64,000 bases of DNA from Conexibacter sp. CPCC 206217 (lineage in GTDB: Bacteria > Actinomycetota > Thermoleophilia > Solirubrobacterales > Solirubrobacteraceae): assembly GCF_030646165.1 (NCBI RefSeq), contig NZ_JAUTDO010000002.1, positions 124,001 to 188,000 on the forward strand. Direction: 5' to 3'. The notes below the pieces were generated by a model. That model was not told the origin of the DNA. It saw nothing but the letters and a program-made list of their open reading frames with translations, and did no database searches. A program made the translations under genes and the position numbers. Below, piece by piece: positions 23,781 to 32,400 of the stretch (its first letter is position 1; the number at the start of each line of letters is the position of its first letter).

Positions 23781-24911
23781 ATGAGAGCTCTGGTGACCGG
23801 CGGCGCCGGCCTGATCGGATCGCATCTGGTGGACGCGCTGCTCGCGCAGGGCGACGAGGTGCGGATCCTCGACAACCTCGACCCCGGCTCCCACCGCGGC
23901 AGACCTGCCTGGATCCCGGACGAGGCGGAGTTCATCCTCGGCGACGTCCGTGACACCGACGCGCTCGCCAAGAGCCTGCGCGGGATCGACGAGGTCTACC
24001 ACCTGGCCGCGGCCGTGGGCGGCGTCACGACCGAGATCTCCAGCTTCTTCGACGTCAACGCGACCGGCACGGCGCGGATCTTCGAGGTGCTCGACCAGGA
24101 GAAGATCGCGATCCGCAAGCTGGTCGCGCCCTCCTCGCAGTCGATCTACGGCGAGGGCCTGTACCGCTGCGAGCAGCACGGCACGGTCCAGCCGCTGCCG
24201 CGCGACCTCACGCGGATGGCCGAGGGTCACTGGGAGCCGCAGTGCCCGCAGTGCGGCGCCGCGCTGACGCCGCTGCTGACCGACGAGAGCGCCCACCTCA
24301 ACGGCGAGACGCCGTACGCGGCCAGCAAGATCGCCGAGGAGCGGATCGTGATCGGCCTCGGCAAGCGCTTCGCGATCCCGACCGCGGCGCTGCGCTACGC
24401 GGTCGTCTACGGCCCGCGCCAGTCGGTCTTCAACCCCTACACGGGGATCCTCTCGATCTTCTCGACGCTGCTGCTGAACGACCGCCCGCCGCGCGCGTTC
24501 GAGGACGGGCAGGAGACGCGCGACTTCGTCTACGTCGGCGACGTCGTGCGCGCGACGATGACGGCGATGCGCGAGGACGGCGCCGACGGCCAGGTGCTCA
24601 ACGTCGGGCGCGGCGTGCCGGTGACGATCGTCGAGGTGATCGAGGCGCTCGCCGCCGCCTACGAGCGCGAGCCGAACTACGTCGTGACCGGCGAGTTCCG
24701 CCCCGGCGACGTGCGCCACCTCGTGCTCGACGCCGGCCGCATCCGCGCGCTCGGCTGGGAGCCGCAGACGGAGCTGGCCGCCGGCCTCGTGCAGATGGCC
24801 GGCTGGATCGAGGGCCTGGGCGAGCTGGAGGACGTCTTCAGCGGCATGCTCGGCGAGCAGCGCGAGCGCGGCACCGTGATGCAGAGCGACGCGAGCGCGC
24901 CGCAGGCCTGA
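23781..24911 (+). CDS. NAD-dependent sugar-nucleotide epimerase/dehydratase (extended SDR) with zinc-ribbon-like insert
   Basis: 376 residues. The N-terminal Rossmann motif TGGAGLIGSHL (6-16), the catalytic Ser in SSQSIYGEG and Tyr/Lys Y179-x3-K183 mark an extended SDR acting on a nucleotide sugar. Between residues 130 and 158 is an insert with C130-x2-H133 and C155-x2-C158 that could bind zinc. Such an insert recalls dTDP-L-rhamnose 4-epimerase-type enzymes (6-deoxy-L-talose synthesis); that assignment rests on memory of the family and is tentative. The gene lies among glycosyltransferases, so its product sugar probably enters the polysaccharide. Confidence 0.82.
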   Translation: MRALVTGGAGLIGSHLVDALLAQGDEVRILDNLDPGSHRGRPAWIPDEAEFILGDVRDTDALAKSLRGIDEVYHLAAAVGGVTTEISSFFDVNATGTARIFEVLDQEKIAIRKLVAPSSQSIYGEGLYRCEQHGTVQPLPRDLTRMAEGHWEPQCPQCGAALTPLLTDESAHLNGETPYAASKIAEERIVIGLGKRFAIPTAALRYAVVYGPRQSVFNPYTGILSIFSTLLLNDRPPRAFEDGQETRDFVYVGDVVRATMTAMREDGADGQVLNVGRGVPVTIVEVIEALAAAYEREPNYVVTGEFRPGDVRHLVLDAGRIRALGWEPQTELAAGLVQMAGWIEGLGELEDVFSGMLGEQRERGTVMQSDASAPQA

Positions 24912-24952
24912 GCGCGAGCCGCGCGCCGTCGCGCTGCCGCGCCGCCGGCCGC

Positions 24953-26497
24953 TTAGAAGCGCCCGGCGAGCTTGCGCTTCACGAGCCCGCCCAACTGGCG
25001 CCGCTCGTCACCGGTGACGCCGGTGACCGAGAACAGCACGAGGTAGGTGCCGACGGTCGCGATCCCGGCGACGCCGAGCTGCCAGATCCCGTCGTAGGCG
25101 AACGAGCGCAGCGCGAAGCCGACCGCCAGCGAGGCCGCGCACGGGATCAGGTGGGCACGCAGGATCGTGAGGATGAACGTCCACAGCGACACGCCGAGCT
25201 GGAGGCAGACGTACGGCACGAGCACGAAGAGATGGTTCATCGTCACGCCGACCAGTGTGCCGAGCGCGACGCCCTCGATCCCCATCAGGTGGCCGAGCGC
25301 GACGCTGGCGCCGAGGTTCACGACCGCCTCGAAGACGCCGATCAGCGCAGGGAAGCGGACGTTGCCGAGGCCGCGCAGGATGTAGATGCCGACGCGCGAG
25401 AAGGAGATCACCAGCGTCGTCAGCGAGAGGAATATGACCACAGCCGCCGCGCCGTCGAAGCCCTCGCCGACCCACGCGTCCAGCGCCGGCTCGGCCAGCA
25501 CCGAGGTGACGAGCGCCAACGGCAGCGTCAAGCCGACCGACAGGCGCGTGCCGGCCAGCAGCGTGCGCCGGATCGCCTCCTTGTCACCGGAGGCCGACAG
25601 CGCCGCCGCGTGCGGGAAGAACATCGCCAGCGCCGGGCCGGTCAACCGCTCGACGAACGCGGCCAGCTTCTGCCCGACGGTGTAGACCGCGACCGCCGGC
25701 ACGCCCGCGACGAGCGCGACGACGAGCGGGTCGATCCGGATCGTGACGATCTCGACGGTGTCGCTCAGCGCGATCCAGCCCGACATGCTGAGCAGCGGCT
25801 TGACCTTTCTGCGCTCGAACGTTCTCGGCCCGATCGGGATCCCGCCCATCAGTCTTCTGACCATCACGTAGCGCACGAGGTTGCCGATCAGGCTGAACGT
25901 GATCGTCGCGATCCCCAGCTCGACGATGCCGCCGCCGAACGCGAGGATGACCGCCCACGAGATCGCCTGCGCGAGCGCGACGCCGGTCGCGGTCGCGTTC
26001 AGCAGGTCGTAGCGCTGCAGCGCCACGAGCGCGGCGCCGAACGTGTCGCACGGCATCCCGATCGCGAAGTCGACCGTCGACAGCACGACCAGCACCATCG
26101 CCGCCGTCTTGAAGCCGTCGGGCAGGTCGAAGATGACGGTGAAGAGGAACGCCAGCGCGGGCGAGACCAGGATCAGCACCGATGCCGGCACCGACAGCGA
26201 CAGGAACGACGTGGCGATCGTCCGCCGCGCCGACGGCATGTCGCCGGCCGCGTGCTCCTCGGCGACGAACTTCACCGTCGCGCGCGCGAGGCCGAACTGC
26301 AGGATCGAGTAGTAGAGGACCGAGGAGGTGACGAGCGTCCAGGTGCCGTACGCCTCCTTGCCGAGCCCTCTCACGAGGATCGGCGTGATCACGATCGCGA
26401 GGACGAGCGCGACGAAGGAGTTCAGGTAGTTCCACGTCGCGCTGCGGAAGAAGCGCGCCGGCAGCACGCCATGACGCTTGGGGGCGTCAGCTGCCAC
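24953..26497 (-). CDS. Wzx-like polysaccharide flippase (MOP superfamily)
   Basis: 514 residues with about 14 hydrophobic segments across the length. The N-terminal TWNYLNSFVALVLAIVITPILVRGLGKEAYG is typical of the family: the first helix pair and the LG-x-EAYG loop. It would move undecaprenyl-diphosphate-linked repeat units across the membrane. The GTG start at 26497 lies inside the end of the upstream GT2 gene (11-base overlap), so the flippase is translated as part of the 29982-24953 minus-strand series. Confidence 0.88.
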   Translation of the reverse strand: MAADAPKRHGVLPARFFRSATWNYLNSFVALVLAIVITPILVRGLGKEAYGTWTLVTSSVLYYSILQFGLARATVKFVAEEHAAGDMPSARRTIATSFLSLSVPASVLILVSPALAFLFTVIFDLPDGFKTAAMVLVVLSTVDFAIGMPCDTFGAALVALQRYDLLNATATGVALAQAISWAVILAFGGGIVELGIATITFSLIGNLVRYVMVRRLMGGIPIGPRTFERRKVKPLLSMSGWIALSDTVEIVTIRIDPLVVALVAGVPAVAVYTVGQKLAAFVERLTGPALAMFFPHAAALSASGDKEAIRRTLLAGTRLSVGLTLPLALVTSVLAEPALDAWVGEGFDGAAAVVIFLSLTTLVISFSRVGIYILRGLGNVRFPALIGVFEAVVNLGASVALGHLMGIEGVALGTLVGVTMNHLFVLVPYVCLQLGVSLWTFILTILRAHLIPCAASLAVGFALRSFAYDGIWQLGVAGIATVGTYLVLFSVTGVTGDERRQLGGLVKRKLAGRF

Positions 26498-27557
26498 CGG
26501 AGTACATGCCGAAGCGGCGTTCGGTCTCGTCGTAGCGGTCTCTCGTCAGGCGCTGCGCGAGGCGCGGCGAGACGACGGCGATGCCGGCCTTCAGTCGCGT
26601 CAGCGCGCCGAAGCCGTCGCCCTTGACGACGGCGAGCGCGCGCGCGCGCGCGTCCGGGCGGCCGTCCGCGACCGCCGCCTTCGCCTCCAGCAGCAGTCCG
26701 CGCCGGCGCGTCGAGACGATCGTCGCCTGCGCGACCGCGCGCTCGGCGGGCGCCAGCGGCTGCACCTTCAGCGTCTCCTGCAGCACGCGGATCTCCTCCT
26801 CGGCGCTCGCGCCGCCCTCTGAGGTGATGCTGCCCGGGCTGAGGTGCCAGCGGTAGAGCGGCTCGTCGACCATCCCGACGACCGCGCCGTCGAGCACCAG
26901 CCGGATGAAGGCCTCCCAGTCGTAGGCGTGGAAGAAGCGCGCGTCGTAGCCGCCGACGTCGAGCAGTCTCGTGCGGCGGATCGCCGGCCACGCGAAGAAG
27001 GCGTGCTGGAGGATCGCCTCGCGCTGCTGCGCGACGGCGAACGGGGTCTCGGCGAGGAAGCGCGCGACGACGCTGCCCTCGTACTCCAGCAGCGTGTCGG
27101 TCGCGACCACGTCGAGGTCGGGCCGCGCGACGATCGCGTCCGAGACCGCCTCGACGCGGCGCGGCAGGAATTCGTCGTCCTGGTCCAACTGCAGCACGTA
27201 CTCGCCGTTGGCCTGGCGCGCCGCCTCGTTCATCGCGCTCGCGGGGCCGCCGTTGGCCTGGCGCACGATCCGGACGTGCGCGCGCAGGTCGCCGAGCGCG
27301 GCGGCGAGGTCGTCAGGCGAGCCGTCGTCGCAGATCACGATCTCGTCGGCGGCGAGCGTCTGGTCGAGCACCGAGCGGACGGCCGCGCAGACGACGTCCT
27401 TGCCCTTGTAGTAGGGCATGATCACCGAGATCGTCGGGCGCTCGCGCGCGGCGAGCGGCACGCGCACCGCCGGTGCCAGCAGTCGCGACGCGCCGGCCGG
27501 ACTCGCGGTCGCGGTCGACGGCGTGGATGCGGTGGAAGTGGGCTCGGGCTCGGGCAT
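26487..27557 (-). CDS. glycosyltransferase family 2 protein
   Basis: 356 residues: a ~45-residue Ser/Thr/Pro-rich leader and one GT-A domain. ISVIMPYYKGKDVV, VICDDGSPDDL and LQLDQDDEFLPRRV hold the donor and metal sites; VGMVDEPLYRWHLSPGSI lies on the acceptor side. It shares long matching blocks with the GT2 at 27701, pointing to a local tandem duplication. I chose the ATG at 27557 rather than an upstream GTG because the extra residues would be atypical; there is no strong ribosome-binding site to decide it. Confidence 0.86.
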   Translation of the reverse strand: MPEPEPTSTASTPSTATASPAGASRLLAPAVRVPLAARERPTISVIMPYYKGKDVVCAAVRSVLDQTLAADEIVICDDGSPDDLAAALGDLRAHVRIVRQANGGPASAMNEAARQANGEYVLQLDQDDEFLPRRVEAVSDAIVARPDLDVVATDTLLEYEGSVVARFLAETPFAVAQQREAILQHAFFAWPAIRRTRLLDVGGYDARFFHAYDWEAFIRLVLDGAVVGMVDEPLYRWHLSPGSITSEGGASAEEEIRVLQETLKVQPLAPAERAVAQATIVSTRRRGLLLEAKAAVADGRPDARARALAVVKGDGFGALTRLKAGIAVVSPRLAQRLTRDRYDETERRFGMYSGGS

Positions 27558-27700
27558 GGCTGCTCGCTGTCGGTCGCTCGACGGTCCTTCGAGGACACCA
27601 TCGGCCAGGCAGCGCAACTTCTGAAGTCCGACGCGCACGGCGGGCGCGGGGATGCCGTCAGGAATCCGGTCACACTACCGAGTGCCGCGCGGACGAGTGG

Positions 27701-28726
27701 TCAGGCGCCGGGATCGGCGCCGAAGCGGCGCTCGATCGCCTGTTCGCCGAAGCGGCCGCCGAGCGCGCGGCGGGCGAGCGACGGCGAGACGACGGTCGCC
27801 GCGGCCTTCAGCCGCGTCGGGACCGTGAAGCCGCTGCCGGTCACGACCGCGAACGCGCGGTTGCGCGCGTCGTCGCGACCGTCGGTCAACGCCTCCTTCG
27901 CCTCCAGCAGCAGCCCGCGCTGACGCGTCAGCGCGATCGTCGCGTTCGCCTGCGCGAGCTCCTCGGCGGCAAGCGTGTAGCGCTGCATCACGTCCTGCAG
28001 CAGCCGTATCTCCTCGGCCGCGTTGAAGGCGCCGTTGGAGCTGATGCTGCCGGGCTGCAGGCGCCAGCGGTAGAGCGGCTCGTCGACCATCCCGACGCTC
28101 GCGCCGTCGAGCACGAGCCGGATGAAGCCCGCCCAGTCCGACGTCGCGCGGTAGCGCTCGTCGTAGCCGCCGACGGCCATGAAGCGTGATCTGCGCATCG
28201 CCGGCCAGGCGAAGAAGCAGTGCTTCAGCACCGCGACGCGCTGGAACTCGGTCTCGAACGGCGTCGCCTCGCGGAAGCGCACGACCGGCGACCCGTCCAA
28301 CTCGATCAGCGCGTCGGTCGCGATCACGTCGAGGTCCGGCCGCGCCACGATCGCATCCGAGATCGCCTCGATCCGCGTCGGCATGAAGGTGTCGTCGGAG
28401 TCGAGTTGGACGATGAACTCGCCGCTGGCGATCCCGGCGGCGGTGTTCAGCGCCGCCGCCGCGCCGCCGTTCTCCCGCCGCACGACGATCACGCGCTCGC
28501 GCAGCGCGCCGAGCGCGCCGTCGAGGTCGTCCGGCGAGCCGTCGTCGCAGATCACGATCTCGTCGGGCGCCAGCGTCTGCTCCAGCGCCGAGGCGACCGC
28601 CTCCGCGATCACGTGCGCCGCGCGGTAGTACGGGATCACGACGGAGATCGTCGGCCGCTCGCGCGGGGCGGCGGCCGGCAACGGCGCCGGCGGCGCCAGC
28701 AGACGGCGTTGGCCCTGGGTGATCAT
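27701..28726 (-). CDS. glycosyltransferase family 2 protein (tandem paralogue)
   Basis: 341 residues, a single GT-A domain: ISVVIPYYRAAHVI, VICDDGSPDDLDGAL and VQLDSDDTFMPTRIEAISDAIVARPDLDVIATDAL, the last nearly repeated in the 26487 product. The acceptor-side VGMVDEPLYRWRLQPGSIS also matches. The ATG at 28726 is preceded by GGAAGGA five bases upstream and overlaps the acyltransferase stop by four bases. There is a 143-base gap before the next GT2 gene downstream. Confidence 0.88.
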   Translation of the reverse strand: MITQGQRRLLAPPAPLPAAAPRERPTISVVIPYYRAAHVIAEAVASALEQTLAPDEIVICDDGSPDDLDGALGALRERVIVVRRENGGAAAALNTAAGIASGEFIVQLDSDDTFMPTRIEAISDAIVARPDLDVIATDALIELDGSPVVRFREATPFETEFQRVAVLKHCFFAWPAMRRSRFMAVGGYDERYRATSDWAGFIRLVLDGASVGMVDEPLYRWRLQPGSISSNGAFNAAEEIRLLQDVMQRYTLAAEELAQANATIALTRQRGLLLEAKEALTDGRDDARNRAFAVVTGSGFTVPTRLKAAATVVSPSLARRALGGRFGEQAIERRFGADPGA

Positions 28727-29982
28727 GCGGATCCTTCCGATGTCGCGGGGACGGCGCTGACGCCGCGATGGCTCTCCGGGCGCTGCGTCTGCGGTGCGGC
28801 CTGTCCGGCGCTGCGGATCCGCCGCTCGCGGTCGCGCATCCAGCGCAGCGCGGGCTGCTCGACGTAGCGGTAGGAGAGCGCCGCCACGACGAACATCACG
28901 ATGAACGCACGAATGCCGGAGCGCCAAGGAACATAGCCCAGCGGCGGCGTGTACGGCGAGATGATCAGGATCGCCGCGTAGTGGTAGAGGTACAGCCCAT
29001 AGCTGCGCCGGCCGATCCACAGCAGCGGTTTGAACGAGAGCGCCTTCGCCAGCAGCATCTGCGGCCGCAGCACGAGCGCGCCGATCATCGCGCTCGTCGC
29101 GAGCGCCATCAGCACGACGCCGTCGTGCTCGTACGGGACCCCGTAGTTCGTCGCGTCGAGGGATATCGGGCGGAACATCAGCACCGCGACGCCGATCGAG
29201 CCGAGCGCGGCGAACGCGAGCACGGCGCGTCTGAACTGCGCCAGCCACGTGCCGTACTCGTGCAGGACCGCGGCGAGGGCGCAGCCGCTCAGCAGCTGGC
29301 AGATCCGCTGGTCCGGCGCGAAGTAGAGGTAGAACTTGTCCGTGATCAGCTCTTCGCTGACGAGCCGATAGACGATCGCGAGGATCGCCAGCACGACGAG
29401 ATTGCGCGTCAGCTTCTGCGGCCAGCGCAGCAGCACGAGCAGGAACAGCGGCCACAGCAGGTAGTACCACTCCTCGACGGACAGCGACCACGTGTGCGCC
29501 ATCGGGCCGAGGTTCCAGTGGAACAGCGCCTGGCCCCACGACGCCGTGTAGGTCGCCGACAGCAGCACGCCGAGCAGCGTCGTCCCGTCCGGGAACGGGC
29601 TCAGCAGCGGGCGCACGGAGACGAACTCGTTGACGAGCGTGATCAGCAGCACGCCGACGCACAGCACGGCGAGCGCGGGCAGCAATCGAACAGCGCGGCG
29701 CTGCCAGAAAAGCTTCAGGGATATGCGCCCGGTGCCGAAGAACTCCTCGAGCAGCAGCGTCGTGATCAGGAAGCCGCTGAGGACGAAGAAGAGATCGACG
29801 GCGTAGAACGCGGAGCCGAACGCAGGGCGACCGGTATGACCCAGTATCACCCACAGGATCCCGATCCCGCGAATGCCGTCGAACGCCGGCTGGTACCGCA
29901 TCTTCGGGCGGAACGTTCCGGCGGTCTCCGTCTTGAGGATCGGAGTGGTGTCGGGGGATTGCTGAGCTGGTGTATCAGTCAC
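28723..29982 (-). CDS. acyltransferase family 3 (OafA/YrhL-like) membrane protein
   Basis: 419 residues with about ten membrane helices. The first catalytic histidine region reads FDGIRGIGILWVILGHTG, then FYAVDLFFVLSGFLIT and WQRRAVRLLPAL, all hallmarks of O-acyltransferases. The loop HTWSLSVEEWYYLLWPL is also conserved. It probably adds acetyl or another acyl group to the polysaccharide. It lacks the C-terminal SGNH domain some relatives carry and instead has a short basic tail. The start is GTG at 29982. Confidence 0.9.
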   Translation of the reverse strand: MTDTPAQQSPDTTPILKTETAGTFRPKMRYQPAFDGIRGIGILWVILGHTGRPAFGSAFYAVDLFFVLSGFLITTLLLEEFFGTGRISLKLFWQRRAVRLLPALAVLCVGVLLITLVNEFVSVRPLLSPFPDGTTLLGVLLSATYTASWGQALFHWNLGPMAHTWSLSVEEWYYLLWPLFLLVLLRWPQKLTRNLVVLAILAIVYRLVSEELITDKFYLYFAPDQRICQLLSGCALAAVLHEYGTWLAQFRRAVLAFAALGSIGVAVLMFRPISLDATNYGVPYEHDGVVLMALATSAMIGALVLRPQMLLAKALSFKPLLWIGRRSYGLYLYHYAAILIISPYTPPLGYVPWRSGIRAFIVMFVVAALSYRYVEQPALRWMRDRERRIRSAGQAAPQTQRPESHRGVSAVPATSEGSA

Positions 29983-30115
29983 AGATCGACGGGCTTCGAT
30001 ATGAGGTCGGCGATGGTATCGGCAGAACGAAGGCGGACCACAAGTGGATGTGTCAGCACACCTGACGTCTGACCGTGAAGAGACGCCGAGCCGAGCGACC
30101 CGTCAGACTTATGGC

Positions 30116-31267
30116 GTGAGCGTCCCCCGACCGCGCGCCGACAGACGCGCCTGCGCCCGCACTTCCTCGGCCTCTCTGCTCGCGCTGCTCGGCGTCGCGG
30201 CGGTCGGCCCTGTCGGCTATCCGGCGTGGCTGGCGTGGCAGACGCGCGGTGCGCGCGACGCCTCTGCGCCGCCCGCCCCGCCCGCGGGCGAGTGGCCCGG
30301 GATCACCGTCGTCGTGCCGGCGTACCTGGAGCAGGGCATCATCGCCGCGAAGCTCGACGACGTCGAGCAGGCCGGTTACCCCGGTGAGCTGCAGATCGTC
30401 GTGATCGCCGACGATCCCGAGACGGCGGCGGCCGCACGGCGGCCCGGCGTCGAGCTGATCGAGCCGTCGGAGCGCGGCGGCAAGGCGGCGGCGCTGAACC
30501 ACGGCTTCGGGGCGGCGCGCCACCCGATCGTTGTGATGAGCGACGCCAACGCGATGCTCGTCCCCGGCACGCTGCAGGCGCTCGCGCGCTGGTTCTCCGA
30601 CCCGACGGTCGGCGCGGTCGCCGGCGAGAAGCGGATCGCCGGCGAGCACGAGGGCGCCTACTGGCGCTTCGAGTCGTGGCTGAAGCGGCGCGAGTCCGCG
30701 CGCGGCAGCACGATCGGCCTCGTCGGCGAACTGGGCGCGGTGCGGCGCGACGCCTTCAGACCGCTCCCGACCGACCTCGCCGTCGACGACCTGTGGCTGG
30801 CGCTCGACGTGCTCGAGCAGGGCCTGCGGATCGCCTACGAGCCGGACGCCGCCGCGCTCGAGGAGGCCGGCGAGAGCCTGCGCGAGGACTGGGAGCGGCG
30901 CACGCGCGTCGTCTCCGGCGCGTTCGACGTGCTGCTGCGGCGGCGCGAGATGCTCGCCCCCGGCAGCCCCGTCGCGATCGAGCTGTGGGGCCATCGGCTC
31001 GTGCGCATGTCGGCCGGGCCGATCGCGCACGCCGTGCTGCTGGCGTGGTCGCTGCTGCGGATGCGACGCCGCCCGGCGGCCGCGGCCTTCGCGCTCGGGC
31101 ACCTCGTCGCCGCGCAGGCGCTCGTGCGCAGCGCCCGCGGCGGGTCCGTCTCCAAGCCCGAGGGGATCGCCGCGCAGGTCCTCTTCCTGCAGATCGTCGC
31201 CTTCGGCGGGATGGCGCGCTACCTGCGCCGCGACCGCCCGGCGCTGTGGCCGAAGCAGGCGCGGTGA
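30116..31267 (+). CDS. membrane-associated glycosyltransferase family 2 protein
   Basis: 383 residues. An N-terminal hydrophobic segment (about 19-45) is followed by a GT-A domain with ITVVVPAYLEQGIIAAKL, IADDPETA, VVMSDANAM (the DxN variant of the metal site) and AVAGEKRI. Further hydrophobic segments occur at about 290-380. The layout resembles processive or lipid-acceptor synthases. I took the GTG at 30116 because upstream in-frame sequence looks like leader; an ATG-like start at 30044 is possible. It begins a four-gene operon with four-base overlaps through 35179. Confidence 0.78.
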   Translation: MSVPRPRADRRACARTSSASLLALLGVAAVGPVGYPAWLAWQTRGARDASAPPAPPAGEWPGITVVVPAYLEQGIIAAKLDDVEQAGYPGELQIVVIADDPETAAAARRPGVELIEPSERGGKAAALNHGFGAARHPIVVMSDANAMLVPGTLQALARWFSDPTVGAVAGEKRIAGEHEGAYWRFESWLKRRESARGSTIGLVGELGAVRRDAFRPLPTDLAVDDLWLALDVLEQGLRIAYEPDAAALEEAGESLREDWERRTRVVSGAFDVLLRRREMLAPGSPVAIELWGHRLVRMSAGPIAHAVLLAWSLLRMRRRPAAAAFALGHLVAAQALVRSARGGSVSKPEGIAAQVLFLQIVAFGGMARYLRRDRPALWPKQAR

Positions 31268-32400
31268 GCGACCGCCGTCCAGACGTCGTGATCGTCTCCA
31301 GCGCGCACGACTTCGCGGGCGCGGAGGTCTACCTGCTGGCGCTGCTGGACGCGCTCGCGGGGCGGCTGCGGATCGAACTGCTGGCCTCCGACCAGGCGCC
31401 CGAGGAGCTGCGCCGGCGCGCGCGGCTTGCCGGCGCGACGACGACGCCCGTGCGTGGGCTGGCGCGGCGCCCGTCGCCCGTCGCGGTCGTGCGGCTCGCC
31501 CGCGCGCTGCACCGCCGTCGCCCGGCGCTCGTGCACGTCAACCTCAGCGATCAGGGCGACGGCCTCGTCGCGATCGCCGCCGCGCGGCTCGCGCGCGTGC
31601 CCGTCAGCGCCACGCTGCACATCGTGCTGCCACAGCGGCGCGCGGTGCTGGAGCGGCTCTCGCGGTTGGCGCTGCGCCAACTGCGCGAGGTCGTCGGCGT
31701 CTCCGACGCGGTCGGCGGCTATCTGGAGCGCCAGGGCGCCCGCTTCTCGGTCGTGCGCAACGGCGTCGCGCCACCTGCCGCGGTGCCCGGCGCGCGCGCC
31801 CAGCTCGGGCTGGAGGCGGACGACTTCGCGATCGGCGGCGTCGGCCGGCTCGACGCGCAGAAGGGCTGGGACGTGCTGTGCGCAGCGGCGCCGAGCGTGC
31901 GCGAGCGGATTCCCACCGCGCGCTTCGTCGTCGTCGGCGACGGGCCCGAGCGCGACGCGCTGCAGGCCGGCGCGGGCGCCGCGGACGTGCGCTTCGCCGG
32001 CTACCGCGAGCAGGCGGCCGGGCTGATCGGCGCGTTCGACGTGCTCGCCGTGCCGTCGCGCTACGAGGGCTTCGGGCTCGTCGCGGTCGAGGCGATGCTG
32101 GCGGGCGTGCCGGTCGTCGCGTCGCGCACGGGCGGGCTGCCGGAGGTCGTCGGCGACGCCGGCCTGCTGGTCGCGCCCGGTGACGCGGGCGAGCTGGCCG
32201 ACGCGCTCGTCTCGCTGGCGCAGGATCCGCAGCTGCGCGAGCGGCTCACGCGGCGCGCAGCCGAGCGGGTGCGCGCCCACTTCGGCCACGAGCGGATGGC
32301 GCGCGAGACGCTCGCCGCATGGCGCCGCGCCGCGGCTCCGCAGCCGCTGCCGGCAGGACTCGGGGACGAGCGTCCCGAAGAGGCGGTGGCGACCGCATGA
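31264..32400 (+). CDS. glycosyltransferase family 4 protein
   Basis: 378 residues, GT-B fold. The N-terminus VVIVSSAHDFAGAEVYLLALLDAL matches the GAE entry loop of GT4 enzymes. The donor side has VVRNGVAPP, IGGVGRLDAQKGWDVL, FVVVGDGPERDAL and VPSRYEGFGLVAVEAMLAGVPVVASRTGGLPE. The GTG start overlaps the previous stop (GTGA) and its end overlaps the ligase-like gene (ATGA). It adds one sugar in the cytosol; donor and acceptor are unknown. Confidence 0.9.
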   Translation: MSDRRPDVVIVSSAHDFAGAEVYLLALLDALAGRLRIELLASDQAPEELRRRARLAGATTTPVRGLARRPSPVAVVRLARALHRRRPALVHVNLSDQGDGLVAIAAARLARVPVSATLHIVLPQRRAVLERLSRLALRQLREVVGVSDAVGGYLERQGARFSVVRNGVAPPAAVPGARAQLGLEADDFAIGGVGRLDAQKGWDVLCAAAPSVRERIPTARFVVVGDGPERDALQAGAGAADVRFAGYREQAAGLIGAFDVLAVPSRYEGFGLVAVEAMLAGVPVVASRTGGLPEVVGDAGLLVAPGDAGELADALVSLAQDPQLRERLTRRAAERVRAHFGHERMARETLAAWRRAAAPQPLPAGLGDERPEEAVATA

